A stretch of 64,000 bases of DNA from Streptomyces mangrovi (GTDB lineage: Bacteria > Actinomycetota > Actinomycetes > Streptomycetales > Streptomycetaceae): contig NZ_FOSG01000015.1 of the NCBI RefSeq assembly GCF_900114215.1, positions 1 through 64,000 of the forward strand, read 5' to 3'. This document shows, one piece after another, positions 16,178-26,700 of this stretch; positions within the stretch are counted from its first letter, which is position 1, and the number at the start of each line of letters is the position of its first letter. Position numbers and translations under genes: made by a program. The notes under the pieces are model-generated. The model saw nothing but the letters and a program-made list of their open reading frames with translations, did no database searches and was not told the origin of the DNA.

Positions 16178-19100
16178 TCAGTCCTTCTCGTCCTCGTCGA
16201 ACGTGTTGAGGAAGTCGAGTTGCACGTCCATGCCTTCGACCTCCTCCAGGCCGAACAGTCCGCCGCTCAACTGGGCGGGAGCGGCCTTGCCGCGCCGCCG
16301 CTTCTTGGCCGGTGCCGCCGGGCGCCTCGGTGGACCGCCGACCGGGCGGACACGGGTCAGCGGGCTCGTCCCCGGAGGGTGGCGCGGCCCCTGCGCGGGG
16401 GGCGGGTTGAGGGACGGATGCATGTACGGCCGCCCCTCGGCCATCGCCTCGTAGACACGGATGATCCCTTTTTTGGTGTCCTCGAAGAGTGCGGGCTTCT
16501 TGTTCTTGAAAGCCCGAAAGCTATCCATGACGAGATCCACGTCCGCGCGCTCGATGCCGTAGAGGTGAAAGTACGCGGCGTCCAACTCCGCGCGAATCAG
16601 GAAGCGACGTTCTTCATCCCAGACGAAGGGCGGACCTTCGTCGCCAAGGTACTTCGCCCACGGGGCCATCTCGTAGGAGGTGTAGGTGAGTTCAAGAACT
16701 CGGGGGCGAACCCAGTCAGCGAGAGGGACGCCTTGCGTCCAGGGAGCGGAGAGGTCGTAGACGGAAGGCGGTAGGACAGGAAACTGATCTACGTACGTAT
16801 ATGTCAGGTGAGCTCCCTGAACCTTCTGACGAGCCGCGAAGTCCAAAATAAACGCAGACAGATTAGCCAGCAGCGCACATAGAGGCTGGTCTACACTCGC
16901 TGAAAGCATCAACGGTTGAGTATGCCCCACCGCTGTCCTGGGCAAAATCGACGAAATCACCGTGCGTTCATCTGATGCTCGGCAAACATCTCGCCAACCC
17001 ATGAACCACCCATGTGACCACGCCTTCCCCATGACGGACCTAACCTCAGCCAGTCGCTCCTCGGTCTCGCTTTCCGTCACCCAGTAGCGCGGCAGAGGAA
17101 GAGCGTGCGGGTCTTGATGCTTTTCTTTGTCGAATCTAGGCAGAGTACCCTTGTTGATCTGCGCCTGAGTGGCATTCTCATACGTTGCGAAACGACTGTC
17201 GAAATGATGCAGAAACTTTCCCTCATAGAGAGGGAGATATCGCTCTCCGTCGTTTAGGAAGATGAGCGTTCCTTCGCGTGTTCCACCTTGCGCCAATAGA
17301 ACATCACCCGACTTAAACCGCTTGGAGGCCGTAGCCATGTCGAACATGCGCAAGAAAGGAGTTTCACCAAGCCCCCAAGGGTCGGCTGGCCCACCACCGA
17401 CATGCCGACGCAGCAGCGGCACTCTCTCATGAATCTTCTCCAGCACCCGGAGATGTTCTGGACTCTCACAGATTGGAGCAGTCCGCGTATTGGGGTTAAC
17501 TCTAGCGAACCCCTCTGCATCCAATACGAATTCCCGTGCATCTAGCTGGTCTGGACGACGAGCCCGAAAAGACAAGCGTACATAAGGGTATTTCTCAGCG
17601 AGGGCGCAGCCCGCTGTCGTGAAAAGACTGAACCGATACTGATTATGGACCGCCGGAAACAGCTTCTCCTCGTTCTCCATGTCCAGCACCGTCACCAACT
17701 GCTGTTTCTCCACCAGGTCAGCGAAGAACGGCGCCGTCGTCTTGTCCGTGGCGATACCCGTCGGCAGGACCAGCCCGGCCATGCCCTCCGGGCCGATCAA
17801 CTGGCGGGCCTTCTCCGCGAACACCGCGTACGTGTTCACGTCACCGGCCCCGGTCTTCGGGAACAGCCCCGACTTCCGGTACATGGTGACCTGGCCCTTG
17901 GACTCCCGCTGGGCGAACTGGTACTCCGCGTACAGCGCGCGGTCGCCCTCGTTCGGGGTGCCGTCCTCGTTCACGCTGCGGGCCAGATCCTCGATCATGC
18001 GGTCACGGATGCTGGCCGTGGCAGCCGCCGCGATCCGCTCGTCGCGGGCCGCGAACCACTCCTTCTTCTGGATCTTGACCCGCTCCCACGGCGGGTTGCC
18101 GAGCACCGCGTCGAAGCCGCCCTGCCAGCCCGTTTCCGGGTTGGCGTCGGACACCTCCGGGTCCTCCACGCGGAAGACACGCGGGAACTCCAGGTGCCAG
18201 TGGAAGAAGCGGTTGCGGCGGACGATGTCCCGGAACATCCGCTCGGCGGACTCGTCCGCCAGCTCCCCGTCCGCCTCCACCTTGCGCAACGCGCTCGTCG
18301 TGATCGCCGATGGCGCGTCCGCGCGCTTGGGCCACAGGAAGGCCGCGCACCAGGCGTCCGCGACCCGCTTCATGCGCCGCAGTTCGGGCCGCTTCTCGAA
18401 CTCCCGGTGCAGACGGCCGTGTTCGCGCACCTCGGCCAGGGTGTGGTCCCCCACCTTGGCGACCTTCTCGGCCTCGACGCGCACCGTCGCCGTGCTCGTG
18501 CGGACGATGGGCGCCCTGCCCAGCTCCAGCGCCTCCTGCCGGCCGCGCTCCTTCTCGTTCTGCTGCCGCAGAGAGGTGGCGATCTTCTGCTCGTCGCCCT
18601 CCAGCTTCTCGAACGCCCCGTCCGGGATGCCCTTCTCCAGTGCGGCCGGGGTCGCCCCCAGCAGGGCGTTGCCGGTTTTGATGCGGTCGTCCAGGTAGGC
18701 CAGCGGCTCGCCCGGGGTGAGGGACTCCAGCCATAGGGAGACCTTGGCCAGTTCGGCGGCCAGCGGGTTGATGTCCACGCCGTGGACGCAGTTCCGTACG
18801 ACCCTGGCCATCGCCTCGCGAACCAGTTCGGGGGCGGGCTGGGACTCCCCGTGGACCATCCGCGCGTACCGCACCGCGATGCGCCGGGCCGCCGCGACGA
18901 GCATGTGCCCCGACCCACAGGATGGGTCCACGAAGTCGATCTCCAGCAGGCGGTCCGGGACGCCCTCCGCCGCGTACCGGTCTATGACCGGGTCGAGGGC
19001 GTTGTCCAGCAGCTTCTCGATCAGGGAGGCCGGGGTGTAGTACGAGCCGGTCAGCTTGCGCTTGTTGCCCGCGACGAGGTCCTTCAGCTCGAAGAGCTCG

Positions 19101-20638
19101 TTGTCCGGCTCCCGCACCGGGACCAGTTCCAGCAGCGACTCGTACACGCTGCCCAGTTCCTCCGCACCCAGGTGGCGGTAGTCGACCCGGGTCGTGCGGC
19201 CCTTGTCCCTGACCCGGGAGAGCAGCCGTACGGCCTCCAGCAGCCGCTCGTTGGGCAGCCTGGCCGCACGCAGCGGTTCGGGGCTGCCGGGCAGGAGGGT
19301 GTGCGGCGCGTCCCGGTCGATCTCGTCGGGCTCGGGGACGTAGAACAGGCCGCCCAGTCCGGGCAGGGCCAGCAGCGGTTCGCCGCCCTCCCTCCCCAGT
19401 GCGTTCAGGACACGGCACAGGCCCTGCCACAGGTCGGTGTGGTGGTCGCCCTTGCGGCGCGCGGCGATGCGGCGCAGGCGGGCGGCGGAGAAGTACAGCG
19501 TGTAGCGCTCGCGGGCCTGCTGGTTGGCCTTCTTCTGCGCCTTGGTGGCCCGGCGGCCGGGGCGCACCAGCAGCGCGTCGCGGTCCTCGGCGACGAAGAG
19601 GAAGATCAACTGGTAGGCGAGGCGCAGCAGTTCGTGGTGGAAGTCGTCCAGTGCCCGGCGCCCGCCGGCCGTGATCGCGTCGGCCAGGGCGGGGTTGTTC
19701 CGGAGGAAGCCCGTGCCGAGGATCGACAGGGCCTGCTTGACCTGGTCGCGCAGCAGGTTGCGGGAGCGGATGCCCGTCTCGACGGCGTAGTCGCGCCACC
19801 ACTCCAGACGGCAGTCGGCGGGGGTGAGCGGAAGGTCGTCGGGTGCCGCGGCCTCCGCGCCCCCCTCCCCCTCGGCCTCCTCGGCGCCCTCCTCCGCTTC
19901 GGCCCCAGGCTCGTCTCCCGCCTCGTCCGGTGCCGCACCGGCCGCGCCCCGGCGCCGCTTCTCCGGCTTGGGCACCAGTTCCAGGCGGGAGGCGTGCAGC
20001 ACCGCGTACATCAGCAGGAAGTCGGAGAAGTCCCCGCCGCCGAAGATCGCTTCGAGGTCGAACTCGACGTACGCCGAGCCGACGAGCGCGGTCGAGTCGC
20101 GCAGCAGGCGCAGCACCCGGCCGTTGGAGAGGACGCCCCACAGGTGGTCCGGGGAGGCGTTGAGCAGTTCCTGCATCATCGACTGGGGGACGCGGGAGCT
20201 GTTCGCCGACCAGCGGTCGAGGGCGGTGTTCCAGCCCAGCAGGTGGACGGGGACGTGCTCCTGCCACTGGTGGCTGATCCGGAACGGGTCGTGGCCGGCC
20301 ACCTCGACGGGGCGGCGGCGCGGGGCGAGGCGGCCGTACCCCAGCTCTTCCAGGACGGTCAGGAGCCAGACGCGGGTCGCCCCCGTGGGGTCGCCCTCCT
20401 TGCCGAGTTCCTCCAACTCCTCCTGGAAGGCGGCGTACGCGGCCCGCAGCGTGTTCCACTTGCGGCTCGCGGCGTCCTCGATGCGCAGGTTGCGCCCGAG
20501 TCCGTAGTCGGCGGGCGCGCTGCCGGGCAGTTCCGGGTCGCCTGAGCGGATCTTGGTGAGAAGGTCTGCGGAGAGCAGGCCGCCCTCCACCCGCACGGCG
20601 GCTGAGGCGGGAAGGCGTTCGGGTGCGAGGGCGGTCAC
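16178..20638 (-). CDS. Large N6-adenine DNA methyltransferase, DrmMI/PglX/Eco57I-like
   Basis: The 1486-residue protein has the SAM-binding motif FVDPSCGSGHMLVAAARRIA (about 570-585), preceded by GSYYTPASLIEKLL, and the catalytic motif VLGNPPWERVKI (NPPW, about 845-850) of gamma-class N6-adenine methyltransferases. The long N-terminal region (to about 500) has a Glu/Ala-rich linker near 235-275. No separate nuclease motif was recognised. The C-terminal region (about 985-1400, bases 16440-17660), where target recognition should lie, is clearly poorer in GC: I count 29 G+C in the 60 bases 17101-17160 against 46 in 18481-18540. The GTG start has a GGAGGT site and overlaps the upstream helicase gene by 4 bp. 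In DISARM such an enzyme marks host DNA as self. Confidence 0.85.
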   Translation of the reverse strand: MTALAPERLPASAAVRVEGGLLSADLLTKIRSGDPELPGSAPADYGLGRNLRIEDAASRKWNTLRAAYAAFQEELEELGKEGDPTGATRVWLLTVLEELGYGRLAPRRRPVEVAGHDPFRISHQWQEHVPVHLLGWNTALDRWSANSSRVPQSMMQELLNASPDHLWGVLSNGRVLRLLRDSTALVGSAYVEFDLEAIFGGGDFSDFLLMYAVLHASRLELVPKPEKRRRGAAGAAPDEAGDEPGAEAEEGAEEAEGEGGAEAAAPDDLPLTPADCRLEWWRDYAVETGIRSRNLLRDQVKQALSILGTGFLRNNPALADAITAGGRRALDDFHHELLRLAYQLIFLFVAEDRDALLVRPGRRATKAQKKANQQARERYTLYFSAARLRRIAARRKGDHHTDLWQGLCRVLNALGREGGEPLLALPGLGGLFYVPEPDEIDRDAPHTLLPGSPEPLRAARLPNERLLEAVRLLSRVRDKGRTTRVDYRHLGAEELGSVYESLLELVPVREPDNELFELKDLVAGNKRKLTGSYYTPASLIEKLLDNALDPVIDRYAAEGVPDRLLEIDFVDPSCGSGHMLVAAARRIAVRYARMVHGESQPAPELVREAMARVVRNCVHGVDINPLAAELAKVSLWLESLTPGEPLAYLDDRIKTGNALLGATPAALEKGIPDGAFEKLEGDEQKIATSLRQQNEKERGRQEALELGRAPIVRTSTATVRVEAEKVAKVGDHTLAEVREHGRLHREFEKRPELRRMKRVADAWCAAFLWPKRADAPSAITTSALRKVEADGELADESAERMFRDIVRRNRFFHWHLEFPRVFRVEDPEVSDANPETGWQGGFDAVLGNPPWERVKIQKKEWFAARDERIAAAATASIRDRMIEDLARSVNEDGTPNEGDRALYAEYQFAQRESKGQVTMYRKSGLFPKTGAGDVNTYAVFAEKARQLIGPEGMAGLVLPTGIATDKTTAPFFADLVEKQQLVTVLDMENEEKLFPAVHNQYRFSLFTTAGCALAEKYPYVRLSFRARRPDQLDAREFVLDAEGFARVNPNTRTAPICESPEHLRVLEKIHERVPLLRRHVGGGPADPWGLGETPFLRMFDMATASKRFKSGDVLLAQGGTREGTLIFLNDGERYLPLYEGKFLHHFDSRFATYENATQAQINKGTLPRFDKEKHQDPHALPLPRYWVTESETEERLAEVRSVMGKAWSHGWFMGWRDVCRASDERTVISSILPRTAVGHTQPLMLSASVDQPLCALLANLSAFILDFAARQKVQGAHLTYTYVDQFPVLPPSVYDLSAPWTQGVPLADWVRPRVLELTYTSYEMAPWAKYLGDEGPPFVWDEERRFLIRAELDAAYFHLYGIERADVDLVMDSFRAFKNKKPALFEDTKKGIIRVYEAMAEGRPYMHPSLNPPPAQGPRHPPGTSPLTRVRPVGGPPRRPAAPAKKRRRGKAAPAQLSGGLFGLEEVEGMDVQLDFLNTFDEDEKD

Positions 20639-23600
20639 CGGTCACCTCCGGGGGTGGGCTGCCCGGCGGCCGGTGCGGCCGGGGCCTTCAGGTAGACGTA
20701 CACGCCGAGCAGGTCCGGCTCGCCGGACGGCTCGACGCCGATGCGGCGTACGGCGGCGGCGCCGCGCTCGCGGCCGCGCTGGCCGGCGGCCTCGCGCACC
20801 CGCACGTGGGCCTCCCGCAGCCGGTCGGCCAGGAGCCGGCCGCGCTCTTCCAGGTGGGTGCGGACCTCCTCCTCGTCGAGTTCGGCGACCGCGCGGGCGG
20901 CCTGCTGGTCGCGCAGGGCGGGAAGGGTGTTGCTGTCGGGCGTGGCGGTGAGCAGGGCGGCGGTCTCCTCGTCGGGCAGCCACACGCGGCGGCCGTCGTC
21001 GGCGGCGCGCCAGGCCAGGACCTGGGCGTCGTCGGCGACCAGGACGCGCGGCTCGTCACCGGGGGTGCGGGGCGGCAGCGTGAGGCGGAAGCGGTAGCGG
21101 GCGAGCAGCAGGACGGTGCGGCGGTCCACGGCGGCGGTGCGGGTCACGCCGAGGCGGCGGGCCGGGCGCTCCTCGGGCGGCAGGCCGGTGTCGACGGCCG
21201 TGTCGAGGAGGTAGCGGGCCAGGGCGCGCACGGCGGGGTCGGTGCGGAACAGGGCGTGCTCGCCGCGGGCGACGGGCAGGTCCTCGCGGAAGACGAGCTC
21301 GCGGGCGGCTGACCGGGAGCGGCTCCTGGCCTTCGCGCCGGTCCGCGCACCGGTCTTGGTTCCGGTCCGCGCCGTGGGGGCGCCGGGGGCGGCGGCCTGG
21401 TCGATGTCCTCGTAGAAGCCGAGAGCGTGTTTCAGGCCCGTCGGCAGCGGGTCGACCGGGGCCCGGAAGCCGCGGTCGCGGGGTTCGCCGATGGGCTGGG
21501 CGCCGAGCTGGGCGAGGGCCTCGCGAGCGAAGGCGGCGATGTCCCCGGGGGTGCCCAACGCCTGGCGCAGCGCGTCGAGTTCGGCCTCCACCTCCTCCGG
21601 GCGCAGCCCGGTGTGGGAGAACTTGGTGAGCACCTTCGACTCGCGTTCGGCGGCCGACTCCCACTCCTTGTGCAGGGCCTCGCGGGCGCGGCCGAGCTCG
21701 GGGTCGTCCTCGAACTCGAAGGCGAGCTGCCCCTCGGGCTGCCTGCCGCGCAGAAGTACCGCGCTGGCCAGGGCCTCCAGGACGCCCCGGCCCTGGTCGG
21801 GGACGAGGACGGCCACGCCGGTCTGGTCGGCGATGTCCTTGTGCTTCTGGATGAGGACCTTCAGGACGTGGCCGTCGATGCCGGTGTCGGTGTCGTAGAC
21901 GGTGATCTCCCGGACGCGGCGGCGCTTCTGGCCGAAGCGGTCCACACGGCCCGCGCGCTGGAGGTGGCGGGTCGGGTTCCAGGACAGGTCGTAGTGGATG
22001 ACGGCGCCGAAGTGGTCCTGGAGGTTGACGCCCTCGGAGAGGCAGTCGGTGGCGACCAGGACGTGCCGGCCGCGCCTGGCGGTGAGCTCGTCGACCCGGG
22101 CCTGGCGGGCGTCGGGGTGGAGGGCGCCGGTGACCGCCGCCACGGTGGCGCTGCGGCCCAGTTCCTCCTTGAGGTGCCGGGCGACGTACTCGGCGGTGGG
22201 GATGTAGTGGCAGAAGACGATCGGGTCGTAGCCGTCGACCAGTTGCCGTTTGACCTTGTCGATGACCAGGCGCAGCTTAGCGTCGGCCGCGGGGCCGGCC
22301 GCGGCGAGGCGGTCCGCGCGCTCGGCGAAGGCGGCCAGGGACCTGGCCTCGGCGGTCCGGCCGCCCAGTGCCTCCCCCATGGCGTCGAGGTCGGCCGGGA
22401 GGGTGCCGGGGACGGTGTCCGTGCCTTCGGTGGTCTCCTCGTCGGCGAGCTCCAGGGCCGCGGCGCGGGCCAGCTTCTCGGCCTCGGCCCTGCTGAGGCC
22501 GGCGGCGATCAGCGAGCGGGTGCGCAGGGTCGCGGCGGCGGCGGCCGGTGAGGACAGCACGCAGCGCAGCAGGGTCAGCGCCGTCCACCAGGACATGCGG
22601 GACCGCTCCCCGGAGGGGCCGCGCACCTGCTCGCGGGTGTGGGCCAGGATGTCGGCGACGAAGCGCGCGTAGTCCGGGTCGAGCCGGTAGAGGGCGTCCT
22701 GGAGGTCGCGGTCCTCGGGGAAGGGGGTCTCCTCGATGACCCGGTCCCGGAGGATGTACCGCTTGATGTCGTGGCGGCGGCGCTGCACGAAGTGGCGGGC
22801 CAGCTTGTCGCGGTCGGCGGACCGGGTGGTGTCCAGGTCGCGCAGCGAGGGGTCGAGGAGCCCGGTGAGCTTGGAGAACGCCTGCGGGTCGCCGCTGTGG
22901 GGGGTGGCGGTGACGAGGATGAGATGGCGGTCGCGCTCGGTGCGGTCGGCGACGGCGGACAGCAGCTCGTACCGCTTCTGCTGCTCGTTGCCGCCGGTGC
23001 CGACACAGGTGTGCGCCTCGTCGACGATGAGCAGGTCGGGGCAGTGGCGGCGGAACGCGTCGCGGCGCTCGTCCTGCTTGATGAAGTCGGTGGAGACGAT
23101 CGTGACCGGGTAGTGGTCGAAGACCGACCGGTTGGGGTCGTCGATCGCCTTCTGCAGACGCGCGGCCGTGGACGGCAGCACCAGCTCCGCCTCCATGCCG
23201 AACTTGTCGTGGAGTTCGCGCTGCCACTGCTCGGCGAGCGCGGGCGAGCACAGCACGGCCATGGTCCGCGCGGAGCCCTGCTCCATGAGCTCCCTGGCGA
23301 TCAGCGCGGACTCCACCGTCTTGCCGATGCCGACGTCGTCGCCGATGAGCAGGCGCACCGGGTCCATGCGCAGTGCCATCATCAGCGGCACGAGCTGGTA
23401 CTGGCGGGGCTGTACGGCGACGGAGGCCAGGGAGCGGAACGGGCCCGCGCCCGCGGTGGAGGCGACGCGCAGGGCGGTGCGCAGCAGCGAGGCGGAGGCG
23501 AAGTCGCCGGCCTCGCCGGGGCGGGGCTCCGGGCGGCCGAAGCCCGGCTCGCACACCTCGCCGGGGAAGAGGGCGGTGACGAACTCCCGGTCGCCGTCCA

Positions 23601-23703
23601 GCGGCTGGGCGAGGACCAAGTCCTCGGTGGTGCCGGGCAGGACGACCCAGTCGCGGCCCCGGGCGTGGACGAGCGTGCCGGGGTGGCGGGCGGCGGTGGT
23701 CAT
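20635..23703 (-). CDS. SNF2/DEAD-like helicase, DrmD-like
   Basis: The 1022-residue protein is a superfamily 2 helicase-translocase. It has the Q-like segment QPRQYQLVPLMMALRMDP, motif I IGDDVGIGKTVES (about 119-131), motif II LIVDEAHTCVG (about 225-235), motif III VTATPHSGDPQAF, and the C-terminal lobe with VLVATDCLSEGVNLQD (about 545) and LQRAGRVDRFGQ (about 578). This arrangement matches the DISARM protein DrmD. A basic linker rich in Arg/Thr/Ala occurs near residues 780-800. The ATG at 23703 has a strong GGGAGG site and overlaps the preceding helicase gene; its own end overlaps the methyltransferase gene, so all three are translationally coupled. Confidence 0.82.
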   Translation of the reverse strand: MTTAARHPGTLVHARGRDWVVLPGTTEDLVLAQPLDGDREFVTALFPGEVCEPGFGRPEPRPGEAGDFASASLLRTALRVASTAGAGPFRSLASVAVQPRQYQLVPLMMALRMDPVRLLIGDDVGIGKTVESALIARELMEQGSARTMAVLCSPALAEQWQRELHDKFGMEAELVLPSTAARLQKAIDDPNRSVFDHYPVTIVSTDFIKQDERRDAFRRHCPDLLIVDEAHTCVGTGGNEQQKRYELLSAVADRTERDRHLILVTATPHSGDPQAFSKLTGLLDPSLRDLDTTRSADRDKLARHFVQRRRHDIKRYILRDRVIEETPFPEDRDLQDALYRLDPDYARFVADILAHTREQVRGPSGERSRMSWWTALTLLRCVLSSPAAAAATLRTRSLIAAGLSRAEAEKLARAAALELADEETTEGTDTVPGTLPADLDAMGEALGGRTAEARSLAAFAERADRLAAAGPAADAKLRLVIDKVKRQLVDGYDPIVFCHYIPTAEYVARHLKEELGRSATVAAVTGALHPDARQARVDELTARRGRHVLVATDCLSEGVNLQDHFGAVIHYDLSWNPTRHLQRAGRVDRFGQKRRRVREITVYDTDTGIDGHVLKVLIQKHKDIADQTGVAVLVPDQGRGVLEALASAVLLRGRQPEGQLAFEFEDDPELGRAREALHKEWESAAERESKVLTKFSHTGLRPEEVEAELDALRQALGTPGDIAAFAREALAQLGAQPIGEPRDRGFRAPVDPLPTGLKHALGFYEDIDQAAAPGAPTARTGTKTGARTGAKARSRSRSAARELVFREDLPVARGEHALFRTDPAVRALARYLLDTAVDTGLPPEERPARRLGVTRTAAVDRRTVLLLARYRFRLTLPPRTPGDEPRVLVADDAQVLAWRAADDGRRVWLPDEETAALLTATPDSNTLPALRDQQAARAVAELDEEEVRTHLEERGRLLADRLREAHVRVREAAGQRGRERGAAAVRRIGVEPSGEPDLLGVYVYLKAPAAPAAGQPTPGGDR

Positions 23704-26700
23704 CGGGCGCCTCCCCGGTGGTCGCGGCCGGTGCCGAAGACGTCCGGGTATGCGCGCACGGTGTCCTTCCAGTCGGGTTCGGCTCCGGCCCTGATCACCA
23801 GCCAGCCGTCGTCCATCATGCGGTACTCGTCCTGCTCGGTGAGGCGGCGGGCGCCGCCGGTCCCGCCGTGCCCGCCGTGCTCACCGTGCTCCAGGAAGAC
23901 GGCGACGTCGCCGCCGGGGAGATGGTAGACGGCGTCCGCGACCTCGGTGGCCGTCTCGTCGGGAAGGCGGTGGCCGCCGTCGGCGAGGAGGCGCAGGAAC
24001 GCCTCGACAGGGGTGGTCGGCCGCTCCTCATCCGCGGCCCCGGCGGAAGCGGCCGGGACGGCGGACGCGGCGGGCGCCGCCGACGGGCGCGGGCGGGATC
24101 CGTCCCCGGTGCGGGAGCGGAGGAGCCGAAGCAGCCAGGGGGCCGCGCGGTGCCGGTCGATGCGCTTGTGGAAGCCCTGGTTGGAGTAGGAGAGCAGGCA
24201 GTCGTAGCAGCCCAGCTCGCAGCGCTCGGCGGCGCCCTCGGCCCGGTCGAGGTCCTTGCCGTCCCTGTCGTAGTGGATGATCCGCAGGGCCTCCTCGGCC
24301 ACCTCCGCCAGGGCGTGCTCGTCGTCGTGGAGGCGGCGCAGGACGCCCGCGCCGCCCTCCGCGCTCTCCACGAAGAGCGTCCGGCCGCGCTGTTCCGCGT
24401 CCGGCAGGCCCTCGCTCTCCAGCTCGGAGTCCTCGAGCTGGAAGTGCGCCTCGATGCCCCGCTCCAGGGCGTAGCGCAGGGAGACGGCGGTGATCTCGTC
24501 GACCGGCTCGGCCAGCCGCAGCACGGCGATGTTCTTGGTGTCCTGGGCGTAGGGGATGACCTGGAGGGTGCGCTGCGCGCGGTCGAAGGAGGCCAGGGAC
24601 TCCTCCTCCGCCGACTCCTCCCGCAGCCGTGTCGCGCGGCTCTCCGACAGCCACCTGCCGCTGGCCGGGTCCAGCCAGAAGCCGTGGGCCGGGCCGTCCT
24701 TCCCGTCGCGTCCCCGGTAGCCGAGGTTGAGGACGCGGACGGTGGCCGAGTCCCCGTAGGAGACCTCGGCCAGCGGCGTGCCGTCGTGCCTGTCGCGCAC
24801 CCGGGTCTCGTACGCGCCGCCCGGGGCGTACCGGTAGACGGTCCGCAGGCGGAAGCCGCGCTTGAGGCGCTCCTCCTCGTCCGAGGAGATGCGGCGCCTG
24901 GGCTCGGCGTGCACCTGGGTGAGCTGCATCAGTTTCGGCAGGGTGCGGTACAGCGGGGTGTCGCAGTTCTCGCAGCGGTCGGCGCCCTCGGCCCGGTCGT
25001 GCCAGTAGCCGCAGGCGTCGCACAGCCGTATGTCGCTGGTCGCCACCTGCCCCGGCCGGTCGCCCATGGGGACGGTCACGCGGTCGATGGCGTAGCGGTT
25101 GCCCTCGTGGTAGATGAGCGCGCCGGGGCCGAACTCGCCGACGGCGATGAAGCGGGGGCGCTGGATGTAGGCGCCGTTGCGCTGCCCGTACCGCCCGGCC
25201 GAGCGCTCGCCGGGCACGTAGGCGGCGATCGGCAGGCGCGGGAAGGAGTATCCGGGCAGGAAGCCCTCGGAGGCGAGGTAGCGGTAGGTGTAGAAGTCGC
25301 TGTACGACTCGCTGTCCGCTTCGTTGCGCAGCAGCTTGAGCTGGTTCTCGGCCTCGGCTCGGCGGGCCGCCGCCCGGTCGCGGTCCCGGCGGTTGAGAGA
25401 GAGGTCGTTGGCGCGGCGGTGCTGCTGGTCGACCTCGGTGCGGGCGGTGCGGTAGAGGCGGCGCCAGCGCTCGCACGCCGCGTCCAGGCTGTCCAGGGCC
25501 CGGCGCACGGTGTGCTCGGTCCAGCCGTCGTACCACCAGGAGGACTCGGACAGCTCGCCGTGGAGGGGGGCGAGGATCTCCTCCGCACGGCTGATCGCGC
25601 GCAGCCGGGCGGGCTCGCTGTCCAGCGCCCGACGCACCTTGGGCAGCAGGTCCAGGGACCACCGGCCGTCCTCGTCCGGTTCGTCGGCGTCCAGGATGTC
25701 GGTGAGGCGGCTGCCCAGGTACTCGCCGGTCTCCGCGAGCCAGACGGAGTGCACGTGGGAGCGGATCAGCTCCTCGTTGGCGAGGTCGAGGCGGGGCGGG
25801 GTGACGCTGCCGGAGACCATGAGGCCGGGGCGGCGGAAGTAGTACTGGTCGTGCGGAGAGCCCGTCGAGCAGTAGGTCGTCACCAGCGCGGGCTCGCCGC
25901 CGCGGCCCGCGCGGCCGGAGCGCTGGGCGTAGTTGGCGGGCGTCGGCGGCACGTTGCGCATGCCGACCGCGTTCAGCCGGGCGATGTCGACGCCCAGCTC
26001 CATCGTCGGGGAGCAGTAGAGGATGTCCAGGGCGCCCTCGCGGAACGCCTCCTCGCGGTCGCGCCGGACCTTGGCGTCGACCTGCGCGGTGTGCTCGTGC
26101 GCCCGGATGCCGGTGAGACCGGCGGCGCCGTCGCGGTACAGGTCGCGGAAGTACGTGTTGACCCGTACGTCGGCCTCCGCGTCGGTCGTCTTGCGGACCG
26201 GATCGGGCTCCGGCCGGGTGCCGTCGCCGGGGAGCCAGCGCAGGGCGGAGGAGCGCAGTTGGTGGCCGAGGGAGCCGTCGCGCTCGTCCTCGACGGCGTC
26301 GAGCAGGCCGCACTCGCGCAGCACGCGCATCAGGTCGCGGATGACCGCGTCGGCCTCCGCCACCGAGATGCGCTTGCCCGCCCGGCCCGGCACCGCGCCG
26401 AACCGGCCGGTGCGGCGCAGATAGCGGCCGTAACCGCCGCGGCCGCTGAAGTGCACGGTGTCGGCCACCGAACCCGCGCGGCCGGGACCCGCGTAGGCCA
26501 GGCGCTCGCGGACCCGCGGCTCGCGCGGGGACAGTGCCCACGGGCTGACGAGATGCGCCTCGCTGACGCTGCCGAGCCGGTCGAAGCCCTCCTGAGTGAG
26601 GCAGTCCACCTCGACGGCGAGGGAGCGGCGCAGTTCGTCAAGGAGGACTCGGGCGAGCTGCTCGCGGTGAGCGGGCGTGTCCTCGGTGAGCAGCCGGTGG

